DNA of 64,000 nt. Source: Chryseobacterium piperi. GTDB taxonomy: Bacteria > Bacteroidota > Bacteroidia > Flavobacteriales > Weeksellaceae. The notes under the pieces were generated by a model. The model was not told where the DNA came from. It was given only the letters and a program-made list of their open reading frames with translations, and searched no databases. The DNA lies in contig NZ_CP023049.2 of assembly GCF_002285635.2 (NCBI RefSeq), forward strand, positions 2,232,001 through 2,296,000. The letters are read 5' to 3'. Of the stretch, positions 50,616 through 59,458 are shown piece by piece. How positions within the stretch are numbered: the stretch's first letter is position 1; every line of letters begins with the position of its first letter. The position numbers were made by a program, and so were the translations under genes.

Positions 50616-51006
50616 AATTTTTGTTATCGTTGATATGTATAGTTTGTTTGGATAAAATTATAGGCAACTCAAAAAATACAGACAGTGTGTACATTTTGAA
50701 TATTTCAAGCAATATTAATGAATTTCAAAGCACCAAACAAAACTTGATTTACATCCATTAGGGACTCTCTGAATTTCAATGAGAAAATTTAGCTGTGTAA
50801 TATCTTCAAAATGAAAAAAGATGTAGCTGAAGCTGCATCTTTTATCTGTAATACTATTTTTATTTCCCTGTTCATCATAAGTTCAAACAAAAACTGCATT
50901 TCTGAATCGTGAGTGACTTCCTCCTTCTCTAAAAAATAAAACACTGAAAATCAGTGCTTTATTTTTAATATTTCAATATTGTAAATAATATATTTACACA
51001 AGTATC
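50616..51006. other. Intergenic region with two hairpins
   Basis: AAAAGATGTAGCT-ga-AGCTGCATCTTTT at 50817-50842 is a strong hairpin usable in both directions. Near 50940-50966, AAACACTGA/TCAGTGCTTT with a T-rich tail resembles the terminator of tRNA-Ser (see attachment copy 3). The remainder, 50616-50810, shows nothing. Confidence 0.5.
50905..50966 (+). repeat. Possible attachment-site copy 3 (tRNA-Ser end plus terminator)
   Basis: CTTCCTCCTTCTCTAAAAAA then TAAAACACTGAAAATCAGTG aligns with CTTCCTCTCTGCAAAATAAC then GCACTGTAAATCAGTGCG of the tRNA-Ser 3' end and terminator (46403-46448) with about eight mismatches and a 3-base insertion. The terminator part alone could be similar by chance. 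Confidence 0.35.
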
Positions 51007-51738
51007 TTATAAACGGCTGACCGTTAATTGGTACGTTTTAGCCACATTCCCATTATTAGTAATAGTATACGAATCAGCGGTTGTTTTCATAACAGTAAAG
51101 TCAAATTGCGTACCTGTCCCTCCATCTCCACAGTTGGTAATATTAGGAAAAACTACACTCCATGTTCCGGAAGTATTAGCAGAAGGAGCAATAGGGGCAA
51201 TTGTTGGATTCCCTATTTTATCCCTTGCAACTCCCGATACATATCCCAGAGACAAACCATTATATACAAAGGTTGTAATCATAGATCTTGCACATCCATT
51301 TGTAGATTTTACAATGAAAAGACCCGTCGCTATATTCACGGTTGAAGGTACGGTTACTGTTGCACTCGCTGCGGGAGCTACTGTTACACTTTCAGTATAG
51401 CTATAAGAAGTTGCAACTACATCACTGGTAGTCAAATCTCTTGTCAGTATATCATAACTGGCAGGTACTTGTCTGATAAGATTCCGAATTCGAAGACTTT
51501 GATTCTTAGCATCCACATCCAACGATCTTTGAGGACTGGCATTACCAATACCTACATTCCCGGTAGCAGTTACTACAAAATCGTTTGCCTCTTGAGCAGC
51601 GGTTGGTGCACCAGTAGCAGCATTATCCTTTGCACCATCAACATGTAAAACGGCCTGAGGATTGGTTGTTCCAATTCCAACTTGCGAATAATAGGATACT
51701 GATAAACATAAACAGTAGAAAATAATTGATTTTTTCAT
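51007..51738 (-). CDS. Secreted surface protein with GIGTxNPxxxLHV repeat motif
   Basis: A 243-residue protein with signal peptide MKKSIIFYCLCLSVSYYSQ. After it comes VGIGTTNPQAVLHVDGA and a second VGIGNASPQRSLDVDAK, the stalk-type repeat seen in Bacteroidota surface and fibre-like proteins. The C-terminal 130 residues are Ser/Thr/Ala-rich and beta-like. Probably exposed on the cell surface; ligand unknown. The start at 51738 gives the signal peptide; extending to 51822 adds an unlikely hydrophobic prefix. Confidence 0.75.
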   Translation of the reverse strand: MKKSIIFYCLCLSVSYYSQVGIGTTNPQAVLHVDGAKDNAATGAPTAAQEANDFVVTATGNVGIGNASPQRSLDVDAKNQSLRIRNLIRQVPASYDILTRDLTTSDVVATSYSYTESVTVAPAASATVTVPSTVNIATGLFIVKSTNGCARSMITTFVYNGLSLGYVSGVARDKIGNPTIAPIAPSANTSGTWSVVFPNITNCGDGGTGTQFDFTVMKTTADSYTITNNGNVAKTYQLTVSRL

Positions 51739-52056
51739 AATTTGATTGGTATTTAAGATTAATATATTATTATGATTTAATGACAAATAACTTGAATGAA
51801 AAAAAAACAAATTGTAGTACAACCTAATTCAACTGCTCTATATCTTAATAAGAATAATATCAATGATATACTCAAAGATATGAAAAAAAATCATCTGAAA
51901 TTCATTATAAAAAAAGATAATAGACTAACATCTTTTCTATTGATTATTTCACTTATATAGAATACAAAAACACATTATCCACTCCTTTTTTAGAAGTAAA
52001 TTTTTAAGCAATTTCACAAAATTTAATTAAATTGTATACCAGAACTCTTACCATCT
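51739..52056. other. AT-rich divergent intergenic region
   Basis: Separates the surface-protein gene from the divergent GH88 gene. It contains one 54-codon uninterrupted reading frame (51796-51960), judged too AT-biased to call. No clear -7 box or palindrome near the GH88 start. Confidence 0.4.
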
Positions 52057-53247
52057 ATGATTTTACAAAAAATAGCTGTTGCTACTTTTAGTTTCATTTA
52101 TGTCATTTCGGCGGCACAAAGTGACAAGAAAAAAATGTCAAAACTTATTCGGGATGAATTTGAATTTGCAGATAAGCAATACAAATATCTGATGAAATCT
52201 ATTCCACCGGATAAAATGCCACAATCTTATAACGCTTCTACGCAGAAAGTTAGTACTAGAGATATTACCTGGTGGTGTTCGGGGTTTTATCCTGGTTCAT
52301 TATGGTTAATTTACGAACAGACTAACGATCCGGAAATAAAAAGAGAAGCGGAACGGGTTTTAAGAATAATAGAGCCAAATAAAACATTTACAAAAGACCA
52401 TGATCTTGGTTTTATGATGTTCACTAGCTTTGGTAACGCATACAGAATTACAAAAGACCCTGCTTATAAAGAAATTATCATCACTTCTGCAGAGTCTCTA
52501 TCTACGAGATTCAAACCCGGAATGCAAGCTATTTTGTCTTGGGATAAAATGGCAGATTTCAAAGGTCCGGTGATCATTGATAATATGATGAATCTTGAGA
52601 TGCTGATATGGGCAGCAAAAAATGGCGGGAATAAAAAGACCGAAGAAATAGCCATCGCCCATGCCAATACCACGATAAAAAATCATTTCCGTTCTGACTA
52701 CAGTTCTTATCATGTGATTGATTACAACATAAATACGGGTGAGGTTTTAGGAAAGAAAACTTTTCAAGGTTATTCTGATTCGTCTGCATGGGCAAGAGGG
52801 CAAGGATGGGCATTGTATGGCTACACGATGATGTACCGGTTTACAAAAGATGAAAAGTATTTAAACCAAGCTCGCCATATTGCAAAATTTATCTTAAATA
52901 ATCCGACTCTACCAAAGGATAAAATTCCATATTGGGACTTCAATGATCCAAAAATCCCAGACGTTCCACATGATGCTTCTGCTGCGGCCATTATAGCCTC
53001 TGCATTATTAGAATTGGGACAATATGTAAAAACAGAAGAAAAGGAAGAATATGTATATAATGCCCAGCAAATACTTGTAAATTTATCTGGAGAGCAATAT
53101 CAGGCACAACCGGGAGAAAACGGAGGATTTCTTCTGAAACACAGCACAGGAGGACTCCCTCTTAATTCAGAAATTGATGTTCCTCTTATTTATGCAGATT
53201 ATTATTTTCTGGAAGCATTGAAAAGATATAAAGACTGGTATTTATAA
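52057..53247 (+). CDS. Glycoside hydrolase family 88 (unsaturated glucuronyl hydrolase)
   Basis: A 396-residue enzyme with a signal peptide (MILQKIAVATFSFIYVISAA) and an alpha6/alpha6-barrel. The two Asp residues of GH88, Asp116 (KDHDLGFMMFTS) and Asp175 (VIIDNMMNLEML), are present, as are SDSSAWARGQGWALYGY and DFNDPKIPDVPHDASAAAI. GH88 enzymes cleave the unsaturated uronic acid left on oligosaccharides by polysaccharide lyases. Its 3' neighbour is a DUF4861 protein, a common partner; no lyase or SusC/D gene is nearby. Confidence 0.93.
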   Translation: MILQKIAVATFSFIYVISAAQSDKKKMSKLIRDEFEFADKQYKYLMKSIPPDKMPQSYNASTQKVSTRDITWWCSGFYPGSLWLIYEQTNDPEIKREAERVLRIIEPNKTFTKDHDLGFMMFTSFGNAYRITKDPAYKEIIITSAESLSTRFKPGMQAILSWDKMADFKGPVIIDNMMNLEMLIWAAKNGGNKKTEEIAIAHANTTIKNHFRSDYSSYHVIDYNINTGEVLGKKTFQGYSDSSAWARGQGWALYGYTMMYRFTKDEKYLNQARHIAKFILNNPTLPKDKIPYWDFNDPKIPDVPHDASAAAIIASALLELGQYVKTEEKEEYVYNAQQILVNLSGEQYQAQPGENGGFLLKHSTGGLPLNSEIDVPLIYADYYFLEALKRYKDWYL

Positions 53248-53257
53248 ATTGAAATTA

Positions 53258-54388
53258 ATGAAAATTATCCGATGGGGCCTGATAATGATAGGTATAACGT
53301 CATTGTTTGATGCCCAACAACCCACTCTATTATTGAAACTGGAGCTTAAAAATAGTTTAAGTATTTCGCGAAATTTACAATCTGTAGAGATTCCTTATCA
53401 TAAAGTGAAGGTACTTTCTGGTAAAAATTTCAGTATTACTGAAGTTTCTACAAAAAATGAAATTCCCTACCAATGGCTTGCGAATGGAAACCTTCTTATT
53501 CAGGAAGATTTTAATACTAGGGAAACAAAAAAAATAGAGTTTTATCAGACACCATCAAAATCTTTCGCGTCTAAAGTGTATGGAAGATTTGTCCCGGAAC
53601 GTTTGGGAGATTTTGCCTGGGAAAATGATAAGATTGCCTTCCGTATGTATGGTAAAGAATTGGAAAAAGTTCCTGAACAAAATGGTTGGGGAATGGATGC
53701 CTGGGCTAAAAGATCCAATAGAATGGTGATCAACGAATGGTATAAACGTAATAATTATCACCAGGATAATGGGGATGGCTTAGACTTTTTTCAGGTTGGA
53801 AATACTTTAGGAGCAGGCGACATTCTACCTTTCATCAATGAAAATTTTGTGTATCTTGGTAACTACATGTCCTATAAAATTATAGAAGAGGGACCACTTC
53901 GCTTTACATTTGAGCTTAGCTATTCTGAGGTAAAAAAAGATGGTTATGAAATTATGGCCGTCAAAAGACTTAGTCTGGACGCAGGTTCTCAACTTAACAA
54001 ATCAGTAGTTACCTATCAATTTTCAGGTAGAAAAACACTTCCTGTCTTTGCAGGTATTGTTCACTGGAATGGCAAAGGTGAAAAAACATTGGACCAGGAT
54101 AACCACTTAGCTGTTTACTGGCCTGAAAATTCAAAAAGTGGAATTGTTGGGACCGCGATTCTTTTCCCTAATACAGATTATCCTATTGTGGATAAACAAA
54201 AACACTTGGGCTCGGAAATCAACTTAAAAAATAAACAACCTGTTGTTTTCTATGCCGGTGCTGTATGGAATCAGCCAGGAGAAATCACCTCTCAAAAAGA
54301 TTGGCAAAAATATCTACAGGAGTTTTCTTTAAAGCTAAAATATCCTATCCAAATCTCTAAGTACAAAAAACAAAATCCTGATCAATGA
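53258..54388 (+). CDS. DUF4861 family secreted protein
   Basis: A 376-residue protein with a signal peptide (MKIIRWGLIMIGITSLFDAQ) and a single large beta-rich domain containing FVPERLGDFAWENDKIAFRMYGKEL, GWGMDAWAKRSNRMV and GPLRFTFELSYSEV, characteristic of DUF4861. Members occur with uronate- and rhamnogalacturonan-degrading enzymes and may be lyases or binding proteins; none is well characterised. The ATG at 53258, 10 bp after the GH88 stop, is chosen over the TTG at 53249. Confidence 0.85.
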   Translation: MKIIRWGLIMIGITSLFDAQQPTLLLKLELKNSLSISRNLQSVEIPYHKVKVLSGKNFSITEVSTKNEIPYQWLANGNLLIQEDFNTRETKKIEFYQTPSKSFASKVYGRFVPERLGDFAWENDKIAFRMYGKELEKVPEQNGWGMDAWAKRSNRMVINEWYKRNNYHQDNGDGLDFFQVGNTLGAGDILPFINENFVYLGNYMSYKIIEEGPLRFTFELSYSEVKKDGYEIMAVKRLSLDAGSQLNKSVVTYQFSGRKTLPVFAGIVHWNGKGEKTLDQDNHLAVYWPENSKSGIVGTAILFPNTDYPIVDKQKHLGSEINLKNKQPVVFYAGAVWNQPGEITSQKDWQKYLQEFSLKLKYPIQISKYKKQNPDQ

Positions 54389-54473
54389 CCAGGATTTACC
54401 TGTTCGAAAAATAGCAAAATATTAATCGAACCATAATTGAGTTATAATGAATGTTCTGGTGTCTTTTGTCGTA

Positions 54474-55175
54474 TTAATTACACATTGTAAGAAACTGATG
54501 GCTCATTTGCACTTTGAATCTCGCATCTGATTTTAGCTTACTATAAATCGTATTTTCTATGGAGTGCACAGATCTTAATTTCTGATCGATAAAATCCGCA
54601 ATTTGAGCAACAGAAAATATAAAATCCCTGTATACTGCAATATCAACAGTCTGTCCATAGCAAGGCAAATACGCTTTTAAAAAGGAGATTGTCCGCTGAT
54701 GCAGATTATAATTCACACAATAACCAGCTCCTTCTTTAGAAGTAATAATTTCATAATTATTGATATAATCAAGAATATTTTCGCTTTTTGGAGACATCTC
54801 ATTTTTGATAAAATGACGATTAATTTTATCCAGAACATGCTGGGCATATTCCATCATGGTAATGCTTTTCCATTCAAAAACATGATTCATACTGCTTTTA
54901 TTGTCCTTCTGCCTTTTTCCATTATCGCAACTTGTACAAAAAGATAAACCTATTTTTTCATAATAAGGGAAAAAACAATTTTTGATTCGAATAGAAGCAT
55001 CAGCCTGAATTCTGTCATTTGCAAAATTATAATACAAATATGGACGATATATATCTGCCACATTTTTCAGAAAATCAGTTTCACTGGTATTGTGATACTC
55101 TTCAAACCATTTTTCAAGGTTATCGTAATAATGCGTAACAAAATCTTTATAATTTAAGTAAAACGGGAATTCCAT
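54474..55175 (-). CDS. Hypothetical protein, tyrosine- and cysteine-rich
   Basis: A 233-residue cytosolic-looking protein with helical character and several cysteines, two of them in a CTSC pair (FCTSCDNGKRQ) and one in LPCYGQ. It starts with FPFYLNYKDFVTHYYDNLEKWFEEY. No family recognised. It is monocistronic, convergent with the DUF4861 gene. Confidence 0.55.
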   Translation of the reverse strand: MEFPFYLNYKDFVTHYYDNLEKWFEEYHNTSETDFLKNVADIYRPYLYYNFANDRIQADASIRIKNCFFPYYEKIGLSFCTSCDNGKRQKDNKSSMNHVFEWKSITMMEYAQHVLDKINRHFIKNEMSPKSENILDYINNYEIITSKEGAGYCVNYNLHQRTISFLKAYLPCYGQTVDIAVYRDFIFSVAQIADFIDQKLRSVHSIENTIYSKLKSDARFKVQMSHQFLTMCN

Positions 55176-55320
55176 AGCTTTATATTTTGATGAGACAAAG
55201 CTATTTCAGTAATGCGACAAAACTCGACGTGTTATTTTTATTTATTGAAAGATTGAATGATTAAAAAATTTAAAGATTAGAAAAGAATCCAGTGTAAGGA
55301 TGAATGATAACACCATCTCA

Positions 55321-55350
55321 TTACTTATTACTTATTACTTATTACTTATC
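55321..55350. repeat. Heptanucleotide tandem repeat (ATTACTT)
   Basis: At least four copies of ATTACTT follow one another just beyond the stop codon of the convergent M20 peptidase gene; the stop codon itself (TAA, 55342-55344) lies at the repeat edge. Confidence 0.7.
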
Positions 55351-56874
55351 ATAATTCCTCATTATATACTCAAAGTAAAGAATCATTTTCATATAGTTTT
55401 CTATACTGATATATTCATTAGTACTGTGAATACTCTGTTTTTCTGCATCAGTGATCTTTATTGGCATAAATCTGTAGATATTCTTACTTACAATTTGGTA
55501 TTTATAAGCATCTGTTCCAGCCATTGTAAGATAGGGTGTCGTAACCGCATTCGGGTAAATTTGTTTGATCCCCTGCTGAATTAATTGGTATGCCTTAACA
55601 TTTGTAGGTGATACAGCAGATGCTTCCCTTGTATTATCAATTTCTTCAACTTCAACATCAAAACCTTTTGTTGCTTTTTTGATATGTTCTCTGATATCTT
55701 TAACAGAATCTCCTGAAAGAAGTCTGAAATTAACAACAAACTCAACTTCCGGAGAAAGCACATTCGTTCCATCGCTACCTTTCATCATCGTAAGGGCTGT
55801 CGTTGAACGTATTAATGCATTAGTAGAATTATTTTTAGCCAACTGGGAAAGTAATACAGATTTTAAAAGCCATTGATTGGAAATAGCAAGCCTGTTTACA
55901 AAAGGCATTGTTCCACCAATATTATCAAAAAACTCTTTTATAAGAGGTGTAATCTTTGGCTTCATCTGATCTTCTTCTAACCGCTGCATAATAACTGCAG
56001 CTTTACCAATAGCACTTTGCATCGGAGGCATGGAAGAGTGTCCCCCCAAACCTTTTACTTTTATTTTAGCTGAAAGAAATCCTTTTTCGGCACAGCCTAT
56101 CACCGCAACATCAGAATCAATCCCTTTGATACTCCCTTTTTCTAATATCAGCCCTCCTTCATCATATACCGCATCAAACTTTAATCCTTTTTTCTTAAAA
56201 AACTGGGCGATCTGCATGGCTCCCTTTCTTCCACCTACTTCCTCATCAAATCCAAATGCCAGATAAATATCCCGTTGAGGAATAGATCCGCTTTTTATCA
56301 TATTGGTCATAGATTCCATTAAAGAAAATAACATCCCCTTCATGTCTATTGATCCTCTTCCATAAATTCTGCCATCGGCAACTGCTCCGGAAAAAGGGGC
56401 AAAATCCCAATCTTCAGCTACTTTCTTTACCGCGGGCAGTGCTTTATCATCAGGTCTGAAAATACCCTCTTCTTTATTTTTGACATCAGCATCACCAGGA
56501 GCGACAACATCCATATGTGAAAGAAAAACAATAGGTTCAAGAGCTGCATTACTCCCTTTTAGTCTGAAAACCAGACCGTACTTATTGATTTCGTAATTTT
56601 CCGTGTTTTGGTAGATTAAGGGATAGGAGTTCTTAAGATATTCTTTAAATTGATCAAACGGAGCATAATCAAAATTACCGAGATCACCTGCTGATACTGT
56701 AGGAATTTTAATTCCATCTGATAATCTTTGAACAGCAGCATTATCTTTCACCCATTTTACGTCAGCCTGTGATCCTTGTTCATTTTTCTTGAAAGGATAA
56801 GTAAAAGTTCTGATCAGCAATACAGCGGCTAAAATAATTAAGATACCCAGGATAATTAAAAGAATTCTTTTCAT
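55342..56874 (-). CDS. M20 family peptidase with N-terminal membrane anchor
   Basis: A 510-residue protein with one N-terminal membrane anchor (ILLIILGILIILAAVLLIRTF) and an M20 catalytic domain: VFLSHMDVVAPGD (metal His and Asp), YGRGSIDMKGM (bridging Asp) and AFGFDEEVGG (catalytic Glu pair), with the dimerisation domain at about 290-410. It resembles yeast carboxypeptidase S and PM20D1-like enzymes. Probably periplasmic, cleaving peptides or N-acyl amino acids; substrate unknown. Confidence 0.92.
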   Translation of the reverse strand: MKRILLIILGILIILAAVLLIRTFTYPFKKNEQGSQADVKWVKDNAAVQRLSDGIKIPTVSAGDLGNFDYAPFDQFKEYLKNSYPLIYQNTENYEINKYGLVFRLKGSNAALEPIVFLSHMDVVAPGDADVKNKEEGIFRPDDKALPAVKKVAEDWDFAPFSGAVADGRIYGRGSIDMKGMLFSLMESMTNMIKSGSIPQRDIYLAFGFDEEVGGRKGAMQIAQFFKKKGLKFDAVYDEGGLILEKGSIKGIDSDVAVIGCAEKGFLSAKIKVKGLGGHSSMPPMQSAIGKAAVIMQRLEEDQMKPKITPLIKEFFDNIGGTMPFVNRLAISNQWLLKSVLLSQLAKNNSTNALIRSTTALTMMKGSDGTNVLSPEVEFVVNFRLLSGDSVKDIREHIKKATKGFDVEVEEIDNTREASAVSPTNVKAYQLIQQGIKQIYPNAVTTPYLTMAGTDAYKYQIVSKNIYRFMPIKITDAEKQSIHSTNEYISIENYMKMILYFEYIMRNYDK

Positions 56875-56971
56875 GGTGATTGTATTTTTACATGGTAATT
56901 TTCAATAATAAATATAATAAACATATCTCTATTAAAAAATTCCAAAATAAAAATCTATGTAAAAAAACCTT

Positions 56972-58696
56972 TTATGCCGGGTTTAATCCTGAAAAATTAT
57001 TCTTACTATCCAGTTCCTGTTTTCTTTTTCTTACAAAATCAGTTGGGCGTATACCATTAATTTCGTAAAACAAATCTGAAAAATTTTGTCTTGAAGCAAT
57101 TCCGCATTCCTTAGCCAATGTTTCAATCCTGTATTTAAGATATTCTTTATTTTCGAATAGCAACACAGTGATATAATTGATTCTCAATTCACTGAGATAT
57201 TTATTAAAATTCATCCCTTTACAATCATTAATGACCTGAGAAAGGTAATTGGAATTGGTTCCCAACTGGCTGGCCAACTTATTAATGGTAAGCCCTTTTT
57301 GGATAAATTCTTTTTTATCTTCAAATGATTTTAATTTTCTCAGCAATTCTTCTACTTTTCCTTCGTCCAGTCCAGATTTTTTTTCTTCTACAATTGGGAA
57401 AGGCTTTTCAGCCGTTAAGCTGTGTTGTACTGCAAATCTTTCTTCCAGCAACAGGTACTTCTTCTGGATATCTTTTTCTTTTCTGTACCTTACAATTAAC
57501 AGAATAGTTAACGCTATTGCCAATATAATTAACCCCACGATAATAAAGGTTCCCCAGGAATTTGCTTTTTCTAATTCTTTTTTTTCTTCTAATAAAGTCT
57601 TAGTATCATATTCTTTATGAATTCTCGGCGACAGGTAGACAAAATCTTTTGCGATGACACTATCTGCTTTTAATAGCTGGCTTGTATAATATAATTGTTG
57701 CTTTTCATCATCTCTCTGTTTAAAATGATTGATTAAAATTTCATAATTCCCCCTTAGTTCAGGAAGGATAAATTGATGCTTTTGAAAGATTGAATCTACC
57801 TTTCTAAAATAATTAATTGATTCTTTATCATTTTTCAGGCCAAGATAACTTTTGCCTATATAAAAATAGTTCACGGAAAGCCAGGCAAAATCCCCGCTTT
57901 TTTTAATAGGCTCTATTGAACGTTCCAAAAAATCGGCCGCTAATTGAAATTCATTTTTTTTATAATCTGAAATCCCTTTGGATAGAAGGAAATATCCTTT
58001 TTCCTGAGCGTAATCAGCATTATCCCTTGTTTCCTCAAGCCCTTTTTGTATGGCAGAATCTGCTTCTTTTATCTTTCCTAAATTCTGATAGCAGACAATC
58101 AACTGTCTTAAGCTATTGAGATATCCTTTTTTATTATTGTAAATCTCATTAGGATGAAGATTCGATTTTGCTTTAGGAAGGTAGTAAGCGATACACTGCT
58201 TAAAAAGATCAGATGCCTCTTCGTAATATCCCAAATAACTTTTTACAACCCCTATATGATATAAATTCTGGAATCTCAAAAAATCATTTTTAGTGTCTTT
58301 TGAATACTCATACGCCAAAAGATATTCATTAAGTGCGGCCTGGTATCTTTTATAATGATAATAATAAATAACGCCCTTTTCAATATATGCACTGCTTACT
58401 AAATCTTTATTTTCAGATAATTTTGCAGCTTCTATCATGCTATCCGCATAAGCCAGCTTTCTTTCATTTGATGATGAATAAAAGACCCCATCCTTATATC
58501 CCTGAACCAACTTCTCGTAGTCCTTCTCATCTTTAGCTTTACTAACATACGATTGAACATAAGGAAATGCATTGGTATCATTTTCTTCAAAATTTTCGTA
58601 TTTCATCCTCAATTTGTAATACTCACTGTATCCTTCCTGGGAAAAGAAAAGTTTAAAAATTACTAAAGAGAATATAAAAATCAGTTTTTTGATCAC
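56972..58696 (-). CDS. TPR-repeat membrane regulator with AraC-type helix-turn-helix
   Basis: A 574-residue protein: signal peptide, periplasmic tetratricopeptide repeats (about residues 40-370, for example ASDLFKQCIAYYLPKAKSN and FQLAADFLERSIEPIKKSG), one membrane helix (GTFIIVGLIILAIALTILLIV), a short coiled coil and a C-terminal AraC domain (INKLASQLGTNSNYLSQVI, then ECGIASRQNFSDLFYEINGIRPTDF). This layout is common in Bacteroidota sensors that couple a periplasmic signal directly to gene control. The target is unknown. Confidence 0.9.
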   Translation of the reverse strand: MIKKLIFIFSLVIFKLFFSQEGYSEYYKLRMKYENFEENDTNAFPYVQSYVSKAKDEKDYEKLVQGYKDGVFYSSSNERKLAYADSMIEAAKLSENKDLVSSAYIEKGVIYYYHYKRYQAALNEYLLAYEYSKDTKNDFLRFQNLYHIGVVKSYLGYYEEASDLFKQCIAYYLPKAKSNLHPNEIYNNKKGYLNSLRQLIVCYQNLGKIKEADSAIQKGLEETRDNADYAQEKGYFLLSKGISDYKKNEFQLAADFLERSIEPIKKSGDFAWLSVNYFYIGKSYLGLKNDKESINYFRKVDSIFQKHQFILPELRGNYEILINHFKQRDDEKQQLYYTSQLLKADSVIAKDFVYLSPRIHKEYDTKTLLEEKKELEKANSWGTFIIVGLIILAIALTILLIVRYRKEKDIQKKYLLLEERFAVQHSLTAEKPFPIVEEKKSGLDEGKVEELLRKLKSFEDKKEFIQKGLTINKLASQLGTNSNYLSQVINDCKGMNFNKYLSELRINYITVLLFENKEYLKYRIETLAKECGIASRQNFSDLFYEINGIRPTDFVRKRKQELDSKNNFSGLNPA

Positions 58697-58979
58697 ATTT
58701 AATGATTATAGAGGGAACATTTCTGTATCAAAAATACATAAAATCATTTAAACTCTGTCAAACTATAATGAATTATTATTCACAGTTCCATAATTCGAAA
58801 ATACAAGTTTAAATACCTGATCATCAACATATTAAAATAGTCCTAATTCATGAATTAGGACGTCTCAATTTCCGAATAATGACCACATATGTTTTTTTAT
58901 ATCATATTATGCCTATAATTTCGGAGTCAGAATTCTGAACAATAAACCTGGCCGGGATAACCTTTAACTCTGAAAATTT
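58697..58979. other. Divergent intergenic region
   Basis: Contains AAAATAGTCCTAATTCATGAATTAGGACG near 58830-58862, with GTCCTAATTC/GAATTAGGAC as a 10-bp inverted repeat around an AT centre; it might be an operator. No -7 box is obvious. Confidence 0.45.
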
Positions 58980-59207
58980 ATGAAAAAGATTATCTCATTA
59001 AAAACATTTTCAATAGTAGCTTTATTAGCAATCTCAACGATGTTGGGATCTTGCAGACAAGATGATGAAAGTGATTTTCAAAAAACAGAAACCAGTTCTA
59101 TTAGTAAAGTAAATAACAGCTATCAATCAAAAGCTAGTGTTTCCATGGATCTTAATGAATCAGATCCGCCTGTGAAAAATGGAACGCACTGGAAGACACA
59201 AAATTAA
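58980..59207 (+). CDS. Very small lipoprotein
   Basis: A 75-residue peptide with a strong lipobox (MLGSC, Cys25) and a mature part of only about 50 residues: acidic/Ser-rich, ending in SDPPVKNGTHWKTQN. It has its own terminator. No family recognised; the conserved-looking DPPVKNGTHWK tail hints at a surface signal or inhibitor peptide, but this is a guess. Confidence 0.65.
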   Translation: MKKIISLKTFSIVALLAISTMLGSCRQDDESDFQKTETSSISKVNNSYQSKASVSMDLNESDPPVKNGTHWKTQN

Positions 59208-59296
59208 TGCCAAAAAAGCAGGTATTTTGTACCTAATTATGACGAACTAACAACCATGTTTATATATAATTTAGTTGCTATTAATGCAGGTAAATT

Positions 59297-59331
59297 GCAA
59301 AGGGCCCAGTTTACTGGGCTCTTTTGATTTA
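59297..59331 (+). terminator. Terminator of the small lipoprotein gene
   Basis: AAAGGGCCCAGT-tt-ACTGGGCTCTTT followed by TGATTTAT; a strong stem with a short U-rich tail. Confidence 0.75.
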
Positions 59332-59394
59332 TCTTCAAAAACTTCCGTGAAAAGTAATTAAAAGATCAATATCAATTAATCGGAATAAAATTTT

Positions 59395-59426
59395 CATAAA
59401 AAAAGAGGCTACCAATGGCAGCCTCC
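59395..59426 (-). terminator. Terminator of the RND efflux operon
   Basis: GAGGCT (59405-59410) pairs with AGCCTC (59420-59425); on the minus strand TTTTTTT follows. Confidence 0.75.
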
Positions 59427-59458
59427 CTTCTATTAAAAAAAACATTAAGGATTTATAA

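Noticed and set aside
51796..51960. 54-codon ORF starting MKKKQIVVQPNSTALYLN
   Set aside because: Lysine/asparagine/isoleucine-rich composition mirrors the AT bias of the region; no promoter or start signal supports it.
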